Assembly: GCF_040954835.1 (NCBI RefSeq)
Contig: NC_090706.1
Coordinates: 32,683,148-32,747,147 of the forward strand
Source: Lepisosteus oculatus
Lineage: Eukaryota; Chordata; Actinopteri; Semionotiformes; Lepisosteidae
DNA length: 64,000 nt
Reading direction: 5' to 3'
Shown: positions 35,873 through 48,968 of the stretch, piece after piece
Layout of the letters: each line of letters opens with the position of its first letter
Position numbering within the stretch: the first letter of the stretch is position 1
The notes under the pieces: model-generated
The model's input: only the letters and a program-made list of their open reading frames with translations
The model's database searches: none
Told to the model about the DNA's origin: nothing
Position numbers and translations under genes: made by a program

Positions 35873-38257
35873 ATGAAAAGGTCAGTCGAAGTCTTGGTTT
35901 TGCTGTCCGTGGCGTGTCGTCTTGTTCATTCCAGGATTCGATATTCGGTATCCGAGGAACTGGAAGAAGGTTCTATTGTTGCTAATTTAGCTCGTGATAT
36001 TGGACTTGATACCGGCAGCCTAGTGAATCGGGACCTCCGAATTGCTTTAGGTCCCGGTAAACAGTATATCGAGGTGAATAAAGAGAATGGTAACTTATAC
36101 ATCAATGAAAGAATAGACCGGGAAGAACTGTGTGGTTACAAAACCGAATGTTTTCTGTATTTAGAGGTAATAATAGAAAATCCTCTGAAAATATACAGCG
36201 TTGAGATAGAAATTACAGACACAAATGACAACGCACCTAAATTTCCAAGGTCCACAATACAACTGGAAATTTCGGAATTAGTTTTACCGGGAGAGAGATT
36301 TTCTCTGGACAAGGCAGTTGACCCAGATGTGGGAACCAACAGCGTTAGCACGTATATCCTTAGTGAAAATGGTCATTTTGATATTGAGGTGAAATCGTGG
36401 AAAGACGGGTCACTGTTTGCTAATCTGATCCTAACAAAAGCTCTAGACAGGGAGGAGCAGGCCGTTCATGATTTTATACTGACTGCTGTTGATGGCGGAG
36501 TCCCCGCACATTCCGGATCTGCCAGCATCATCGTCCGTGTCCTAGACGCCAATGACAACGCCCCTCAGTTTGATCACGAAATCTATACCGTCAACATTAC
36601 GGAAAATATCGATAAAGGAGCCCTAGTTGTCGACCTCAACGCGGTCGATCTAGACGAAGGGACCAACGCGGATATAGTATATTCTTTTAGTAGGCTCATG
36701 TCAAAATCCACACAGGAGAAATTCGCCTTGAATTCTGCGAATGGAGAGGTGAGGGTTACAAAGGAAATAGATTATGAGGAAGCCAAAAGTTACGAACTGT
36801 ACGTGGAGGCTAAAGACAGAGGTCCAATTTCATTGGTTGGGCACTGTAAAATTGTGATACAAGTAAGCGACACGAATGATAATTCACCCGAAATTATCAT
36901 TACGTCTTTTAAAAGTCCGGTCTTGGAGAGCATACCCGTAGGAACTGTAATTGCGCTCTTCAGTGTAACGGACTCAGACTCGGGGGAAAATGGAAAGGTT
37001 GATTGCTCCATTTCTGAAATCAAAGACTTTGAATTGCAACAGTCGTTGGAAAACTATTACGCGCTGGTAACACGAAAATTACTAGATCGAGAAACTACCC
37101 CAGAGTACAATATTACCGTATCTGTGAGAGACAGGGGGTCTCCTCCGCTGTCAAGAAATAAAGTAATCAATTTGGAGCTTCTAGATGTGAACGACAATCC
37201 CCCAGCATTCCAAGAAACTTTCTACGCAATTTCAGTAATGGAGAACAACGTACAGGGTGAACTTTTAAGATCAATTGTTGCTGTAGATCCAGATTTAAAC
37301 GAAAATAAGCAGGTTACCTATTCGATGCTAGAAAACACTCAATTAAATAATTCCGTGTCACAGTATTTTTCCGTTAATCCAGAGAACGGAAATATATATG
37401 CTTTAAAAACACTAGACTACGAGAAAGAGAAAGAGTTCCTCTTTCATGTTGAAGCGAAAGACTCTGGGGTTCCACAACTCAGAAGTAACGTCACTGTCCA
37501 TATAATTATTCTCGATCAGAATGACAACAGTCCAGAAATCGTGTCTCCCTGGCGCGCACATGGTTCGGTAGCCGAAGAACTGATCCCAAGGTCTACTGAC
37601 AAAGGATTTCTGGTGACCAAAGTGATCGCCATTGATGCGGATTCCATGCAAAATTCGCGGATTACGTATCAGTTTCTTCAAATCAGCGACTCCAGTTTAT
37701 TCAGTCTGGATCAATTCAATGGGGAGATCAGAACAGCGAGAATGTTCAGTCAAAGAGACTCTCGGAAACAAAGATTGGTTGTTCTCGCAAAGGACAACGG
37801 GGAACCTGCTCTGTCTTCTACAGTTACTATCAAGTTATCTACTGTGGATCCTGCCTTAAAAGCTTTATCGTCGGAGACTGAGGAATTAGTGGAATATGAT
37901 ATATTTTCTGATTTAAATGTGTATTTGATCATCGGTTTGGGAGCAGTGTCTTTTCTTTTTTTAATCACTTTATTAATTATTATCCTGGTGAAGTGTCAGA
38001 GACCAAAGCCGGTTGAAGAGCCTCCTCCCTGTAGGAACAGTTTCCCCAGCCTCAGGAACTCTATGAACTCTCAGATAGCGGACTCTACCTTGATCTCCAG
38101 CGATGCCTACTGGTACAGTTTGTTTCTGGCGGAGACACGGAAGGGAAAAGTGGTTGTTAGACAGACTGTGCCGAACGGGGCTGGATACTTCGTTTCCAGT
38201 ATTCCAAGGAGCACAGGACTCACAGAGACAAGTGACTCAGCAGCGTCAACACTCCAG
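35873..38257 (+). CDS. Protocadherin variable exon g2 (gamma-type)
   Basis: The exon encodes 795 residues from ATG 35,873. A short signal peptide (about residues 1-20) precedes RIRYSVSEE. Six cadherin repeats are divided by DTNDN, DANDN, DTNDN, DVNDN and DQNDN. The EC1 cysteine pair is CGYKTEC. The membrane span is around LIIGLGAVSFLFLITLLIII, then KCQRPKPVEEPPPCRN. The tail matches the other members but has GYFVSS where they have GYIVSS. It ends STLQ at a gtaaga donor, phase 0. EC1 groups with g1 and g3 (LRIALGPGKQ). In EC6 it differs more from g1 and g3 than those two differ from each other, although it lies between them. Confidence 0.9.
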
Positions 38258-39259
38258 GTAAGAACGCGTTTTATTCATTGTGTTTAATGCTTCTTCTATC
38301 TGTGATAAACATCCCCCGGGTCTATTCGTGACGATTATCCAGATTTAGAACACATTGGTATTACAATGCTGAACGTACATCTTGTTCGCACGAGTTTTCA
38401 AACTGTGTTTCTTCTTATTCCGCTGTCTTCGGAACGAACAGTGAAACATGAAACGGGGACAGAATTGAATCCATAGATCACTTACTGTAGCTGTTTGAAA
38501 CCTAACGGGTTCGATGGACTGACTGACCTATTTCTTTTTGAAGACAGGTATTAGATTTTTAATTTAAGTGTTGGACATTTTCAATATAAAATGTGCTTTT
38601 TTGGGGACATTTTAACTGCTAAATTATTTTTGAATGGGTAACCGAAGTGATGCGATTAGTATAGACGTCCATCAAAAAAGGAAAAAAAAAGGAGAAAATT
38701 AAAATATCAGACGTCCATGCCGATGTTTGGGGCATCAAAGTTATTTGAAACAGAAAATTCATGTTTTTAGTTGGAATTAAAGACCACAGAAGCTTGTTTC
38801 TACTACTTATCCTAAGACCTTGTCATTCGCCACTAATAAAAACAGTGGTGACGCAAAAGTACGTGTAGGATTTAACGCATTTGTTAGACTTTCAGTTGAT
38901 TTTTTAAAGACCTTAGCCTATGTGTATGTAACTCTTCTGATTGAATGAGAGGGTACACATACTCAGGGTATGTGCATTTTTTAAAATATTTTTGTTAATA
39001 TAATGTTTATGTAAATTATTTATTTTTTCGTGATTCCACAATATGAGACGCTTTAATTGCAGATGAAATGAAAGGCTTTATTTTCAGTACAGTTGCGCGG
39101 AGGTAACCGCTTGTGCCTCAGTTGCTCTGAATAACTATTTACTTTTTGTTCCATCTATCTTTGCTGGCTAGTTAGAAGTTTTCCTTTGAAATGAGCCCAA
39201 ATCACGCTGATTATAGTAGTTAATTCTTACATGAATGCATGTTGCAGATTTACGCACAG
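38258..39259. other. Spacer g2-g3
   Basis: No gene or recognisable repeat. There is an A-rich run near 38,680 and AT-rich DNA throughout. Confidence 0.6.
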
Positions 39260-39275
39260 GGTGTCGCTGTTCACC
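39260..39275 (+). promoter_or_regulatory. CSE of exon g3
   Basis: The sequence ggtgtcgctgttcacc lies 198 bp before the start codon. It is one of the two best matches to the vertebrate element in the window. Confidence 0.8.
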
Positions 39276-39457
39276 AGTAAAATTAAATTCTGGAGATACT
39301 ATATCCTTTCAATACCACACAGAAGGCTGTCTGAGCAGACAAACGTGATGCCCGCAGCGTCAGCTATTCTAACAAAGGAGACATTTTTCAGATGTTTTTA
39401 GACGGAACACGTTTAGTATTGCTTGTTCCATATTTCCGGACAGACTAATTCGTTGAC

Positions 39458-41839
39458 ATGGAATTCCATGGCGTTATTTTTGTATTATCTATGGCATGTA
39501 GTGTAGCTAGCTCTAAAATGCGTTACTCCGTCCCAGAAGAAATGGAGAAAGGGTCTGTGATAGCCAATTTGGCGAAGGATATCGGGGTTGATGTGGACAG
39601 TTTAATGAAACCGGAGCTCCGGATTGCCCTGGGACCAGGCAAGCAATTCTTGGATGTAAACAAAGAAAATGGGAATTTATACGTTGTGGAGAAAATTGAT
39701 CGAGAGGAACTATGTGGATCTAAGACAAACTGCTTATTGAACCTGGAGGTTATCATTGAAAATACGCTGAAAATATACGCTGTTGAAGTGGAGATCACGG
39801 ACATAAACGACAATAGCCCGCGATTTCCAATAAATCGCATTGAACTAAATATTTCAGAATCCGCTTTACCAGGAGAAAGATTTTCTCTGAAAAAGGCCGT
39901 CGACCCAGACATAGGAGTAAACACCGTGCGTGAGTATAAGCTGACTAAAAATGATCATTTTGATATTGAAGTTCAGACATGGAGCGACGGGTCCACATTT
40001 GCCGATTTACTGTTGAAAAAATCACTGGACAGAGAAGATCAGGCTTTTCACAATTTAATACTCACCGCTATCGACGGCGGAGACCCCGTTCAGTCCGGCA
40101 CTGCGAGCATCATTGTCCGTGTTCTGGATGCTAATGATAACGCCCCTCGGTTTGACCAGCAAACCTACAACGTGAGTATAACCGAAAATGCTTTGTTAGG
40201 AACTCTCGTATTGAAATTGAATGCTACAGATTTAGATGAGGGATCTAACGCGGAGATCGTCTACTCCTTTGGGAGATTCACATCTGAAAAAGTGCAGGAC
40301 GCATTTACCTTGGATTCCAAAACGGGCGAGATCAAAGTAAAAGGCATTTTAGATTTTGAGGAATACAACTATTATGAATTATACGTTCAAGCAAACGACA
40401 GGACACCGAATGCAATGGTCGGGCATTGTAAAGTAGTTATACAAGTAACAGATACAAATGACAATCAGCCAGGCATTATTATCACATCTTTCAACAGTCC
40501 AGTTGCAGAAAATATCCCCGTCGGTACAGTGATAGCAGTATTTGGTGTGACTGATTCAGATTCCGGGGAGAATGGGAAGGTTGACTGTAGGATTTCTGAG
40601 ACTCGAACGTTTAAACTGCACCAATCCTTGGAAAACTATTACGCGATGGTGACGTCTGTACCACTAGATCGTGAGACTACACCCGACTATAACATCACCA
40701 TCACCGTGAGAGACCGGGGAGTTCCTCCTCTGTCCACAAGCAAAACATTGTCCTTAGAGCTTTTGGATGTTAACGACAATCCACCAATATTTAAAAAACG
40801 TTTATATTCTATACACGTGATGGAAAATAATATGCCTGGGGATCTGTTGACTTCTATAGTTGCTTTTGATCCGGATTTAAACGAAAACAGGCAAATTACG
40901 TATTCTGTCGTGGAAAACGCAGGTGTGAATGTGTCGGTATCTCAATTCTTCTCGCTCAATCCAGAGAACGGTAATATATACGCGCTCCAGTCTTTGGACT
41001 ACGAAACGCATAAGGAATTTCAATTCTTTGTTAAAGCTAAGGATTCGGGAACTCCGCCCCTGAGTAGTAACGTTACTGTTCATATAATTGTTTTGGATCA
41101 GAATGACAACAGTCCAGTTATTGTTTCTCCATGGCGCGCACAGGGATCTGTAGCTGAAGAACTGATCCCGAGATCTACTGATAAAGGATACCTGGTGACC
41201 AAAGTGATCGCAATTGACGCAGATTCCATGCAAAACGCTCGCATTACTTACCAGTTTTTGCAAATGAGTGATTCTAGTTTATTCAGTCTGGACCAATACA
41301 ACGGGGAAATCCGAACAACAAGAATGTTCAGTCAAAGAGATTCTCGCAAACAAAGGCTAGTTGTTCTCGCCAGGGATAACGGAGAACCCGCTCTGTCTTC
41401 TACTGTTACCATCAAGTTATCAACAATTGAACCTGTTGTGAAAGCTTTATCTGGGGAACCTGAAATGCCTTTGGAATATGATATATTTTCTGATTTAAAT
41501 CTGTACTTGATCATCGGCCTGGGCTCTGTTATTTTATTATTCTTGATAACTATACTTGTAATAATCGTCATCAAGTGTCAGAAACCAAAGCCAGTTGAAG
41601 AGCCTCCTCCCTGTAGGAACAGTTTCCCCAGCCTCAGGAACTCTATGAACTCTCAGATAGCGGACTCCACCTTGATCTCCAGTGATGCCTACTGGTACAG
41701 TTTGTTTCTAGCGGAGACACGGAAGGGAAAAGTGGTTGTTAGACAGACTGTGCCGAACGGGGCTGGATACATCGTTTCCAGTATACCAAGGAGCACAGGA
41801 CTCACAGAGACGAGCGAATCAGCAGCGTCAACATTGCAG
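39458..41839 (+). CDS. Protocadherin variable exon g3 (gamma-type)
   Basis: The exon encodes 794 residues from ATG 39,458. A signal peptide (about residues 1-19, ending SVASS) precedes KMRYSVPEE. Six cadherin repeats are divided by DINDN, DANDN, DTNDN, DVNDN and DQNDN. The EC1 pair is CGSKTNC. The membrane span is LYLIIGLGSVILLFLITILV, then IKCQKPKPVEEPPPCRN. The tail ends ESAASTLQ at a gtgaga donor, phase 0. From about 41,097 to the donor the DNA is almost identical to g1 (33,951-34,685), third-codon positions included, whereas EC1-EC5 are much more diverged. That suggests recent gene conversion. Confidence 0.9.
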
Positions 41840-42227
41840 GTGAGAAGGTTACAATGTGATTATATTGACTAGCGCAGGAGCTAGAGATTAATCAGGACTT
41901 TTTAACTTGCACCCTATTTGTAACATTGCTAATATGGAAAAAAAATAAATATAACGTATTTTTCAGTATTTACACAGATGCTGTATATAACAAGAACATT
42001 ATTATTATTATTATTTTATCACCCAGTCTTCATAATGTATTCAGATTTGCCAATGAAACACATGATAAAAAGAAACTGGATAATGGCGCTAAATATCTGG
42101 GATAAGAACCAAGATTGGTAATAACGCACTCATCCCTGTTTATTATTTTATAGTCTAAAATATTTCCTTTGTAAACTTTGTGCACGTGTTAATTCAGATT
42201 TACAGTTTTAGGCTTTTCAAAACGTAC
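41840..42227. other. Spacer g3-g4
   Basis: The shortest spacer, with a small ATT repeat near 42,001-42,014 and nothing else recognisable. Confidence 0.6.
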
Positions 42228-42243
42228 GGTGTCGCTGTTCACT
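42228..42243 (+). promoter_or_regulatory. CSE of exon g4
   Basis: The sequence ggtgtcgctgttcact lies 290 bp before the start codon. Confidence 0.75.
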
Positions 42244-42517
42244 ATTACAGTGTCAGCAAATCAGCACTCATAACGTAATATAGAAGAAGCCATTGCAGAT
42301 TCTCAAGACAGTGGAAGCACTGCAGTACGCGAGGAATCAGTTGCTTTCAAAATACTTGTTTCATGTGCAAAAGGAAGGGGTTATTGAAATCGTTAGGATA
42401 TTAGGCTGCCGCTAGCATTAATAAGTCTGTATTTTCTTAAAATATTTTAAATAATTCATCGTTTTGCGACATTAATCGTTTTCCCAGTTGGATTATAGGC
42501 AGTTGGCAACTATAACA

Positions 42518-44926
42518 ATGACCGCACATTTTATCGTTCGCTTCAGGAAAAGGTATGTCTCCGTTTTCTTTTTTTCAGTTACATGGAGTTTTGCATTTTC
42601 TTTAACGCGATATTCCATTCCCGAAGAAATGGGAGAAGGCTCCGTAGTTGCAAATTTAGCTGCTGATCTGGGACTAGATGTTAGCAGTCTATCTGATCGC
42701 GAAATGCGGCTCGATATCATTGCTAGCAAGAAATATGTAGATGTCAACAAAGACACCGGAGAACTATATATCACAGAAAAGATAGATAGGGAACAATTAT
42801 GTAGTTCCAAGGCTACTTGTTTTCTGAAGATGGATGTTATAATCGAAAGCCCGCTTCAGATATTTAATATTCAGCTGGAAATTACAGATATTAATGACAA
42901 TGCGCCTTATTTCCTGAGGGAAAGAATAAAGCTTGATATTTCCGAATTGGCTTCACCGGGAGAAAGGTTTTTCCTAGACAACGCCGTTGATCCAGACGTT
43001 GGTACGAATTCGGTAAAAACCTACCATCTAAGTGAAAACGAATATTTTAGTATCGCGATTCAGACAGGGAGAGACGGGTCAAAATTTGCTGACTTGGTAT
43101 TGAAGAAGGCTTTGGATAGAGAGGAACAGGCGGTTCATAATTTAATACTCACCGCTATTGATGGCGGAGCCCCTCCACAGTCCGGCACTGCCAGCATCAC
43201 CGTCCGTGTTCTGGATACGAACGACAACGCCCCTCAGTTTGATCAGCAAATGTACACTGTGAACATAACAGAAAATTCCCCAATAGGATCTCTTGTCATT
43301 AAATTAAATGCCACTGACTTGGATTATGGTGCAAATGCAGAAATCGTATATTCTTTCAGTCCATATACCCTTCAAAGGACGCAGAAAACGTTTAGTATGA
43401 ACACCGTAAACGGGGAGATTCGTGTGAATGAAGCAATAGATTATGAAGAAACTAGAATCTTTGAAATACATGTACAGGCGAAGGACAAGGGACCCAATTC
43501 AATGTCTGCGCATTGTAAATTAATAGTATTCGTAATTGATATCAACGACAACTATCCGGAAATCTCTATCAAGTCTTTTAAGAGTCCCATTAAAGAAAAC
43601 GTTACAATTGACACAGTGATAGCGCTGATCAGTGTAAGTGATAGAGATGCAGGGGAAAACGGTAAGGTCGATGTTCATCTGTCAGAATTATTGCCTTTCA
43701 CGCTTCAGAAATCGTCCGAAAACTATTACGCGCTGGTTGTTTCAGAACCTCTGGATCGGGAAAGGGTTCCCGAGTATAACATCACTTTCATTGTCACGGA
43801 TAGGGGTTCACCTCCTCTATCTAGTAATAAATCCATCACGTTGGAGCTCTTGGACGTCAATGATAATCCTCCTGTATTCCCAAAGCCTTTCTACACAATT
43901 TCTGTGATGGAAAACAATGCGCCAGGAGCTGTACTAAGCGCTTTAACCGCTCTTGACACGGATCTGAATGAAAACAAGTATCTTACTTATTCCATTTTGG
44001 AGAAAAACATTCAGAACGTCTCCATATCAAAATATTTTTCAGTTAATCCAGAAAACGGCAACCTTTACGCACTCCAGTCTTTTGATTATGAGAAAGAGAA
44101 GGAGTTTCTATTTCACATTGAAGCTAAAGACTCTGGAGTTCCCCAGCTGAGCAGTAACACAACTGTCCGTGTCCTTGTTCACGATCAGAATGACAACAGT
44201 CCAGTTATTGTTTCTCCATGGCGCGCACAGGGATCTGTAGCTGAAGAACTGATCCCAAGATCTACAGATAAAGGATACCTGGTGACGAAAGTGATCGCTA
44301 TTGATGCGGATTCTGTACAGAACGCTCGGATTACATACCAGTTTCTACAACTTAGTGACTCCAGTTTATTCAGTCTGGACCAATACAATGGAGAAATCCG
44401 GACTATGAGAATGTTCAGTCAAAGAGATTCTCGTAAACAAAGGCTGGTAGTTCTAGCGAAGGACAATGGGGAACCTGCCCTCTCTTCTACAGTTACTATC
44501 AAGTTATCAACAGTGGAACCAGTTTCGAAAGCTTCATCAGGGGCGATTGAAGTACCAGTGGAATATGATTTGTTTTCTGATTTAAATCTGTACTTGGTGA
44601 TCGGCTTAGGCGCAGTGTCATTTCTGTTCTTGATAGTTATATTAGTTATTATCGTTGTCAAGTGTCAGAGACCGAAGCCAGTTGAAGAGCCTCCTCCCTG
44701 TAGGAACAGTTTCCCCAGCCTCAGGAACTCTATGAACTCTCAGATAGCGGACTCCACCTTGATCTCCAGTGATGCCTACTGGTACAGTTTGTTTCTAGCG
44801 GAGACACGGAAGGGAAAAGTGGTTGTTAGACAGACTGTGCCGAACGGGGCTGGATACATCGTTTCCAGTATTCCAAGGAGCACAGGACTCACAGAGACAA
44901 GCGAATCAGCAGCTTCAACGCTCCAG
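42518..44926 (+). CDS. Protocadherin variable exon g4 (gamma-type)
   Basis: The exon encodes 803 residues from ATG 42,518; the frame is open upstream but has no earlier ATG. The signal region carries RFRKRYVSVFFF and precedes LTRYSIPEEM. Six cadherin repeats follow, with the EC1 pair CSSKATC. It is the first member of the second subgroup, marked by MRLDIIASKKYVDVNKDTGE in EC1 and KSFKSPIKENVT in EC4. At the EC5/EC6 border it reads LVHDQNDN where the other members have Leu (g3-g8) or Ile for the His, a single change. The membrane span is LVIGLGAVSFLFLIVILVII. It ends ESAASTLQ at a gtgagc donor, phase 0. Confidence 0.9.
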
Positions 44927-46298
44927 GTGAGCACTTTTACCTTGTCCTGCATTTAGTCAGGGTTGCGCATTTCAACACGTGTAAAGGTTTCCTAATAGAA
45001 TAGTCTTGCAATTTGAAACAAAAAAAATATAATAATACTTATGTAGGTAGGATAATCTAATGTTCACCGTCTTGAAAAAATGAACTACCTGTATTAACAA
45101 TACTATTGTGAATTGAATCTTCTTATTATTAATTGTACCACTACCAATGACATCTCATCAACAACAGCTGCAAGAGCTAGAGTACACATTTTAGCTGAAG
45201 ATTAAAAACTGAAAAACCAGCAAGACCACATGGCTCAATATTCACAGGAACATTTCGAGACAGCAAATGTTTTTTAATTGTACGTACATGGTTTGGCAGT
45301 AATTTTGTCCATTGCATTTTTAAATTGAAGTTTTTTTGCTTAATAATGTTAAGGTTAAATAACAATAGTAAAAATCTTAGTAAGCATATCTTTTTTCAAA
45401 TGGCAATAATATTGATCACGTTGCTCACGTGGTTTGATTGTTGGCAGGAAAAATGAACAGATTATATGTTTCATTAGGTCAATGTTTATGTCACTAAGCA
45501 TTAATAGTGATTTCAGCAAATGCATGATTCTTTTTTTAAAATGTTTGGATATACCAGTTCGGGTAAATATTTTAAGTAACGGAGTGCAACATTTTCATTA
45601 CTTGTAGAAAAGGAAAATCTTGCTGTAAATTGTTTAGGGGAACTTCAAAGTAAGAGAATGCGACATGAAGTTTCGTGACGAACGTAAATAGTGAGATCAG
45701 CCCAAAACATCAAGCGCTACGGTGTAAAAGAAAAAGATGAGAAGGCAAAAATTGATTTATTACATAGTCTTCGGTGTTGAACGTCAATTTCAGTCATTGT
45801 CAGGAAGCCACTCTGTGTGGTTAGGGTCCAGGCAACCTCTCCTACAGTGAAGCAGGACTACAGACTGTACAGGCCGCCAGGTCATTGAAGGACACACACG
45901 GCAAACTCGAGATATTGGGAGATATCATTGACCTGAGCCTGCATGTTTTGGAAGGTATAAAAGTAAACCGGAGCATCCCGAAAAAAAATCATACAGATCA
46001 CACAGAAGGCGAATCAGCCTGTAATGGAACTCACGATCCTGATCTCCAGCAGTGAGCGTGTAGTATTAACCACTTCGCTCGTCCGAACACCATGTATTTT
46101 TCAGAAGTAAAAAAAAAGAAAGTTCCATATCTTTAACACGATGCGGGACAAATTCAGAACTCAGATGTTACTGAAAACATTTTTGATGAGCATTTCACGT
46201 CACCCTCATTTTTCAGAAAGGTTTAAAAAAGTCATCACTTTTCTCCAGCGCGTTAACTCTGTCTCTAACATACATTATTTGGTTGGATTCGTACGCAC
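44927..46298. other. Spacer g4-g5
   Basis: From about 45,805 to 46,080 the minus strand has weak V-SINE-like signs (a tRNA-like gtggttaatactacacgctc region and a caggccgccaggtc block). The rest is AT-rich DNA with no gene. A TATA-like tataaaa stands at about 45,957. Confidence 0.45.
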
Positions 46299-46313
46299 GG
46301 TGTCGCTGTGCCC
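46299..46313 (+). promoter_or_regulatory. CSE of exon g5
   Basis: The sequence ggtgtcgctgtgccc lies 261 bp before the start codon. The core gtgtcgctgt is kept, but the following ttcac is changed to gccc. Confidence 0.65.
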
Positions 46314-46559
46314 TTACAATAATGGGTTTGAAATACCAAAGAAGCCATTATAGTTTGTCTATACAGAAAAGCCATCGCATTTTCCGAAGAAACAGCTTTG
46401 TTTAGGAGCTCTTTCCTTTTCCAAACCGCGATTTTATTTTCCTGTCTTGTAATTAAGATGCAAAACGACAATTAGTTTTACAAGCTTTTATTTTTGCTGT
46501 TCAGGATTTATCAGATATTTTTGTGTTTTCTTTACTGGATCGTTTTCATTATTACTACA

Positions 46560-48968
46560 ATGGCATTGGACTTCGTTTTACACAAAAGGAAAAGGTATGT
46601 CTCTGTGATCCTGTTATCCGCAACATGGAATATTGCGTTTTCTGTGTCTCGTTATTCCATTCCCGAAGAAATGAAAGAAGGATCTGTTGTTGCAAATTTA
46701 GCGGATGATCTGGGGCTCGATGTTAGTAGTCTACGCGAACGCGAAATGCGTCTGGATGTTATTGCTAGCAAGAAATATATGGACGTCAACAAAAACACGG
46801 GTGAACTGTATATCACAGAAAAGATGAATAGGGAAAATTTGTGTGATATCAAAGATACTTGCGTTCTTAAAATGGATGTAATCATCCAGAGCCCGCTTCA
46901 AATATTTAATATTGAATTTGAAATCACAGACATTAACGATAACGCGCCTCACTTTGGCAGGGAGATTATACAGCTGGATATTTCTGAATCCGCTTCACCG
47001 GGTGAAAGATTTTCACTTGACAATGCCGTGGATCCAGACGTAGGCACGAATTCGGTTAGAACATACAGTCTGACTGAAAGCAAACATTTCACCATTGAGG
47101 TCGAGACGGGACGAGATGGATCTAAATTTGCTGATTTGGTATTGAAGAAGGCTTTGGATAGAGAAGAGCAGGCTGTTCATAATTTAATACTCACTGCTAT
47201 AGATGGCGGAGCCCCTCCACAGTCCGGCACTGCCAGCATCACCGTCCGTGTTCTGGATACGAATGACAACGCCCCTCAGTTTGATCAACAGATATATACT
47301 GTGAATATAACAGAAAATTCCCCAATAGGATCCCTCGTCATGAAATTAAATGCAACCGATTTGGATTACGGATTAAACGCAGAGATCACATATTCTTTCA
47401 GTAGACATACTTCCCAAAAGACGCAAAAAACTTTCACTTTGGATAGCGTGTTTGGAGACATAAGGGTGGCAGAAATAATCGATTTTGAAACGACCAAAAT
47501 GTTCGAAATGTACGTACAAGCCAAAGATAGAGGTCCTAATTCAATGTCAGGACACTGTAAATTAATCATATTTATTACTGATATAAATGACAACTATCCG
47601 GAAATCTCTATAAAATCTTTTAAGAGTCCCATAAAAGAGAATGTTACACTAGGCACTGTAATAGCACTTATTAGTGTAAGTGATCGAGATTCTGGGGAGA
47701 ATGGTATGGTGGATCTTCGAATTATTGAAACATTGCCTTTCATACTGGAGAAATCGTCCGAAAACTACTACGCGTTGGTTGTTTCGGAACCTTTGGATCG
47801 GGAGAAAGTTCCAGAGTATGATATCATATTTATGGTCTCGGACAGGGGTTCGCCTCCCTTATCTAGCAATAAATCCATCACTTTGGAGCTTTTGGACGTC
47901 AATGATAATCCTCCTCTTTTTCCAAAGTCTTTCTACACAATTTCAGTGATGGAAAATAATGAACCAGGAGCTATGCTAAGTTCTGTAACTGCTCTTGATC
48001 CGGACTTGAATGAGAACAGGTATCTCCTTTATTCCATTTTGGAGCAAAATATTCTGAATATGTCTATATCTAAGTACTTCTCAATTAATCCAGAGAACGC
48101 CAACCTTTATGCACTTCAGTCTTTTGATTATGAGAAAGAGAAGGAGTTTCTATTTCACATTGAAGCTAAAGACTCTGGAGTTCCACAGCTGAGCAGTAAC
48201 ACAACTGTCCGTGTCCTTGTTCTCGATCAGAATGACAACAGTCCTGTTATTGTTTCTCCATGGCGCGCACAGGGATCTGTTGCTGAAGAACTGATCCCAA
48301 GATCTACAGATAAAGGATACCTTGTGACTAAAGTGATCGCTATTGATGCGGATTCTGTACAGAACGCTCGGATCACATACCAGTTTCTGCAACTTACTGA
48401 CTCCAGTTTATTCAGTCTGGACCAATACAATGGAGAAATCCGGACTATGAGAATGTTCAGTCAAAGAGATTCTCGCAAACAAAGGCTGGTAGTTCTAGCG
48501 AAGGACAATGGGGAACCTGCCCTCTCTTCTACAGTTACTATCAAGTTATCAACAGTGGAACCAGTTTCTAAAGCTTCATCAGGAGCGATTGAAGTACCAT
48601 TGGAATATGATTTGTTTTCTGATTTAAATCTGTACTTGGTGATCGGCTTAGGCGCAGTGTCATTTCTGTTCTTGATAGTTATATTAGTTATTATCGTTGT
48701 CAAGTGTCAGAGACCGAAGCCAGTTGAAGAGCCTCCTCCCTGTAGGAACAGTTTCCCCAGCCTCAGGAACTCTATGAACTCTCAGATAGCGGACTCCACC
48801 TTGATCTCCAGCGATGCCTACTGGTACAGTTTGTTTCTAGCGGAGACACGGAAGGGAAAAGTGGTTGTTAGACAGACTGTGCCGAACGGGGCTGGATACA
48901 TCGTTTCCAGTATACCAAGGAGCACAGGACTCACAGAGACAAGCGATTCAGCAACGTCAACGCTCCAG
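46560..48968 (+). CDS. Protocadherin variable exon g5 (gamma-type)
   Basis: The exon encodes 803 residues from ATG 46,560; the open frame upstream has no earlier ATG. The signal region HKRKRYVSVILLSATW precedes VSRYSIPEEM. Six cadherin repeats have the usual DxNDN borders. In EC1 the calcium-binding DRE motif reads NRE (KMNRENLC), and the cysteine pair is CDIKDTC. All other exons here keep DRE at this place. The 3' half is close to g4 and g6. The membrane span is LVIGLGAVSFLFLIVILVII. It ends DSATSTLQ at a gtaaac donor, phase 0. Confidence 0.9.
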
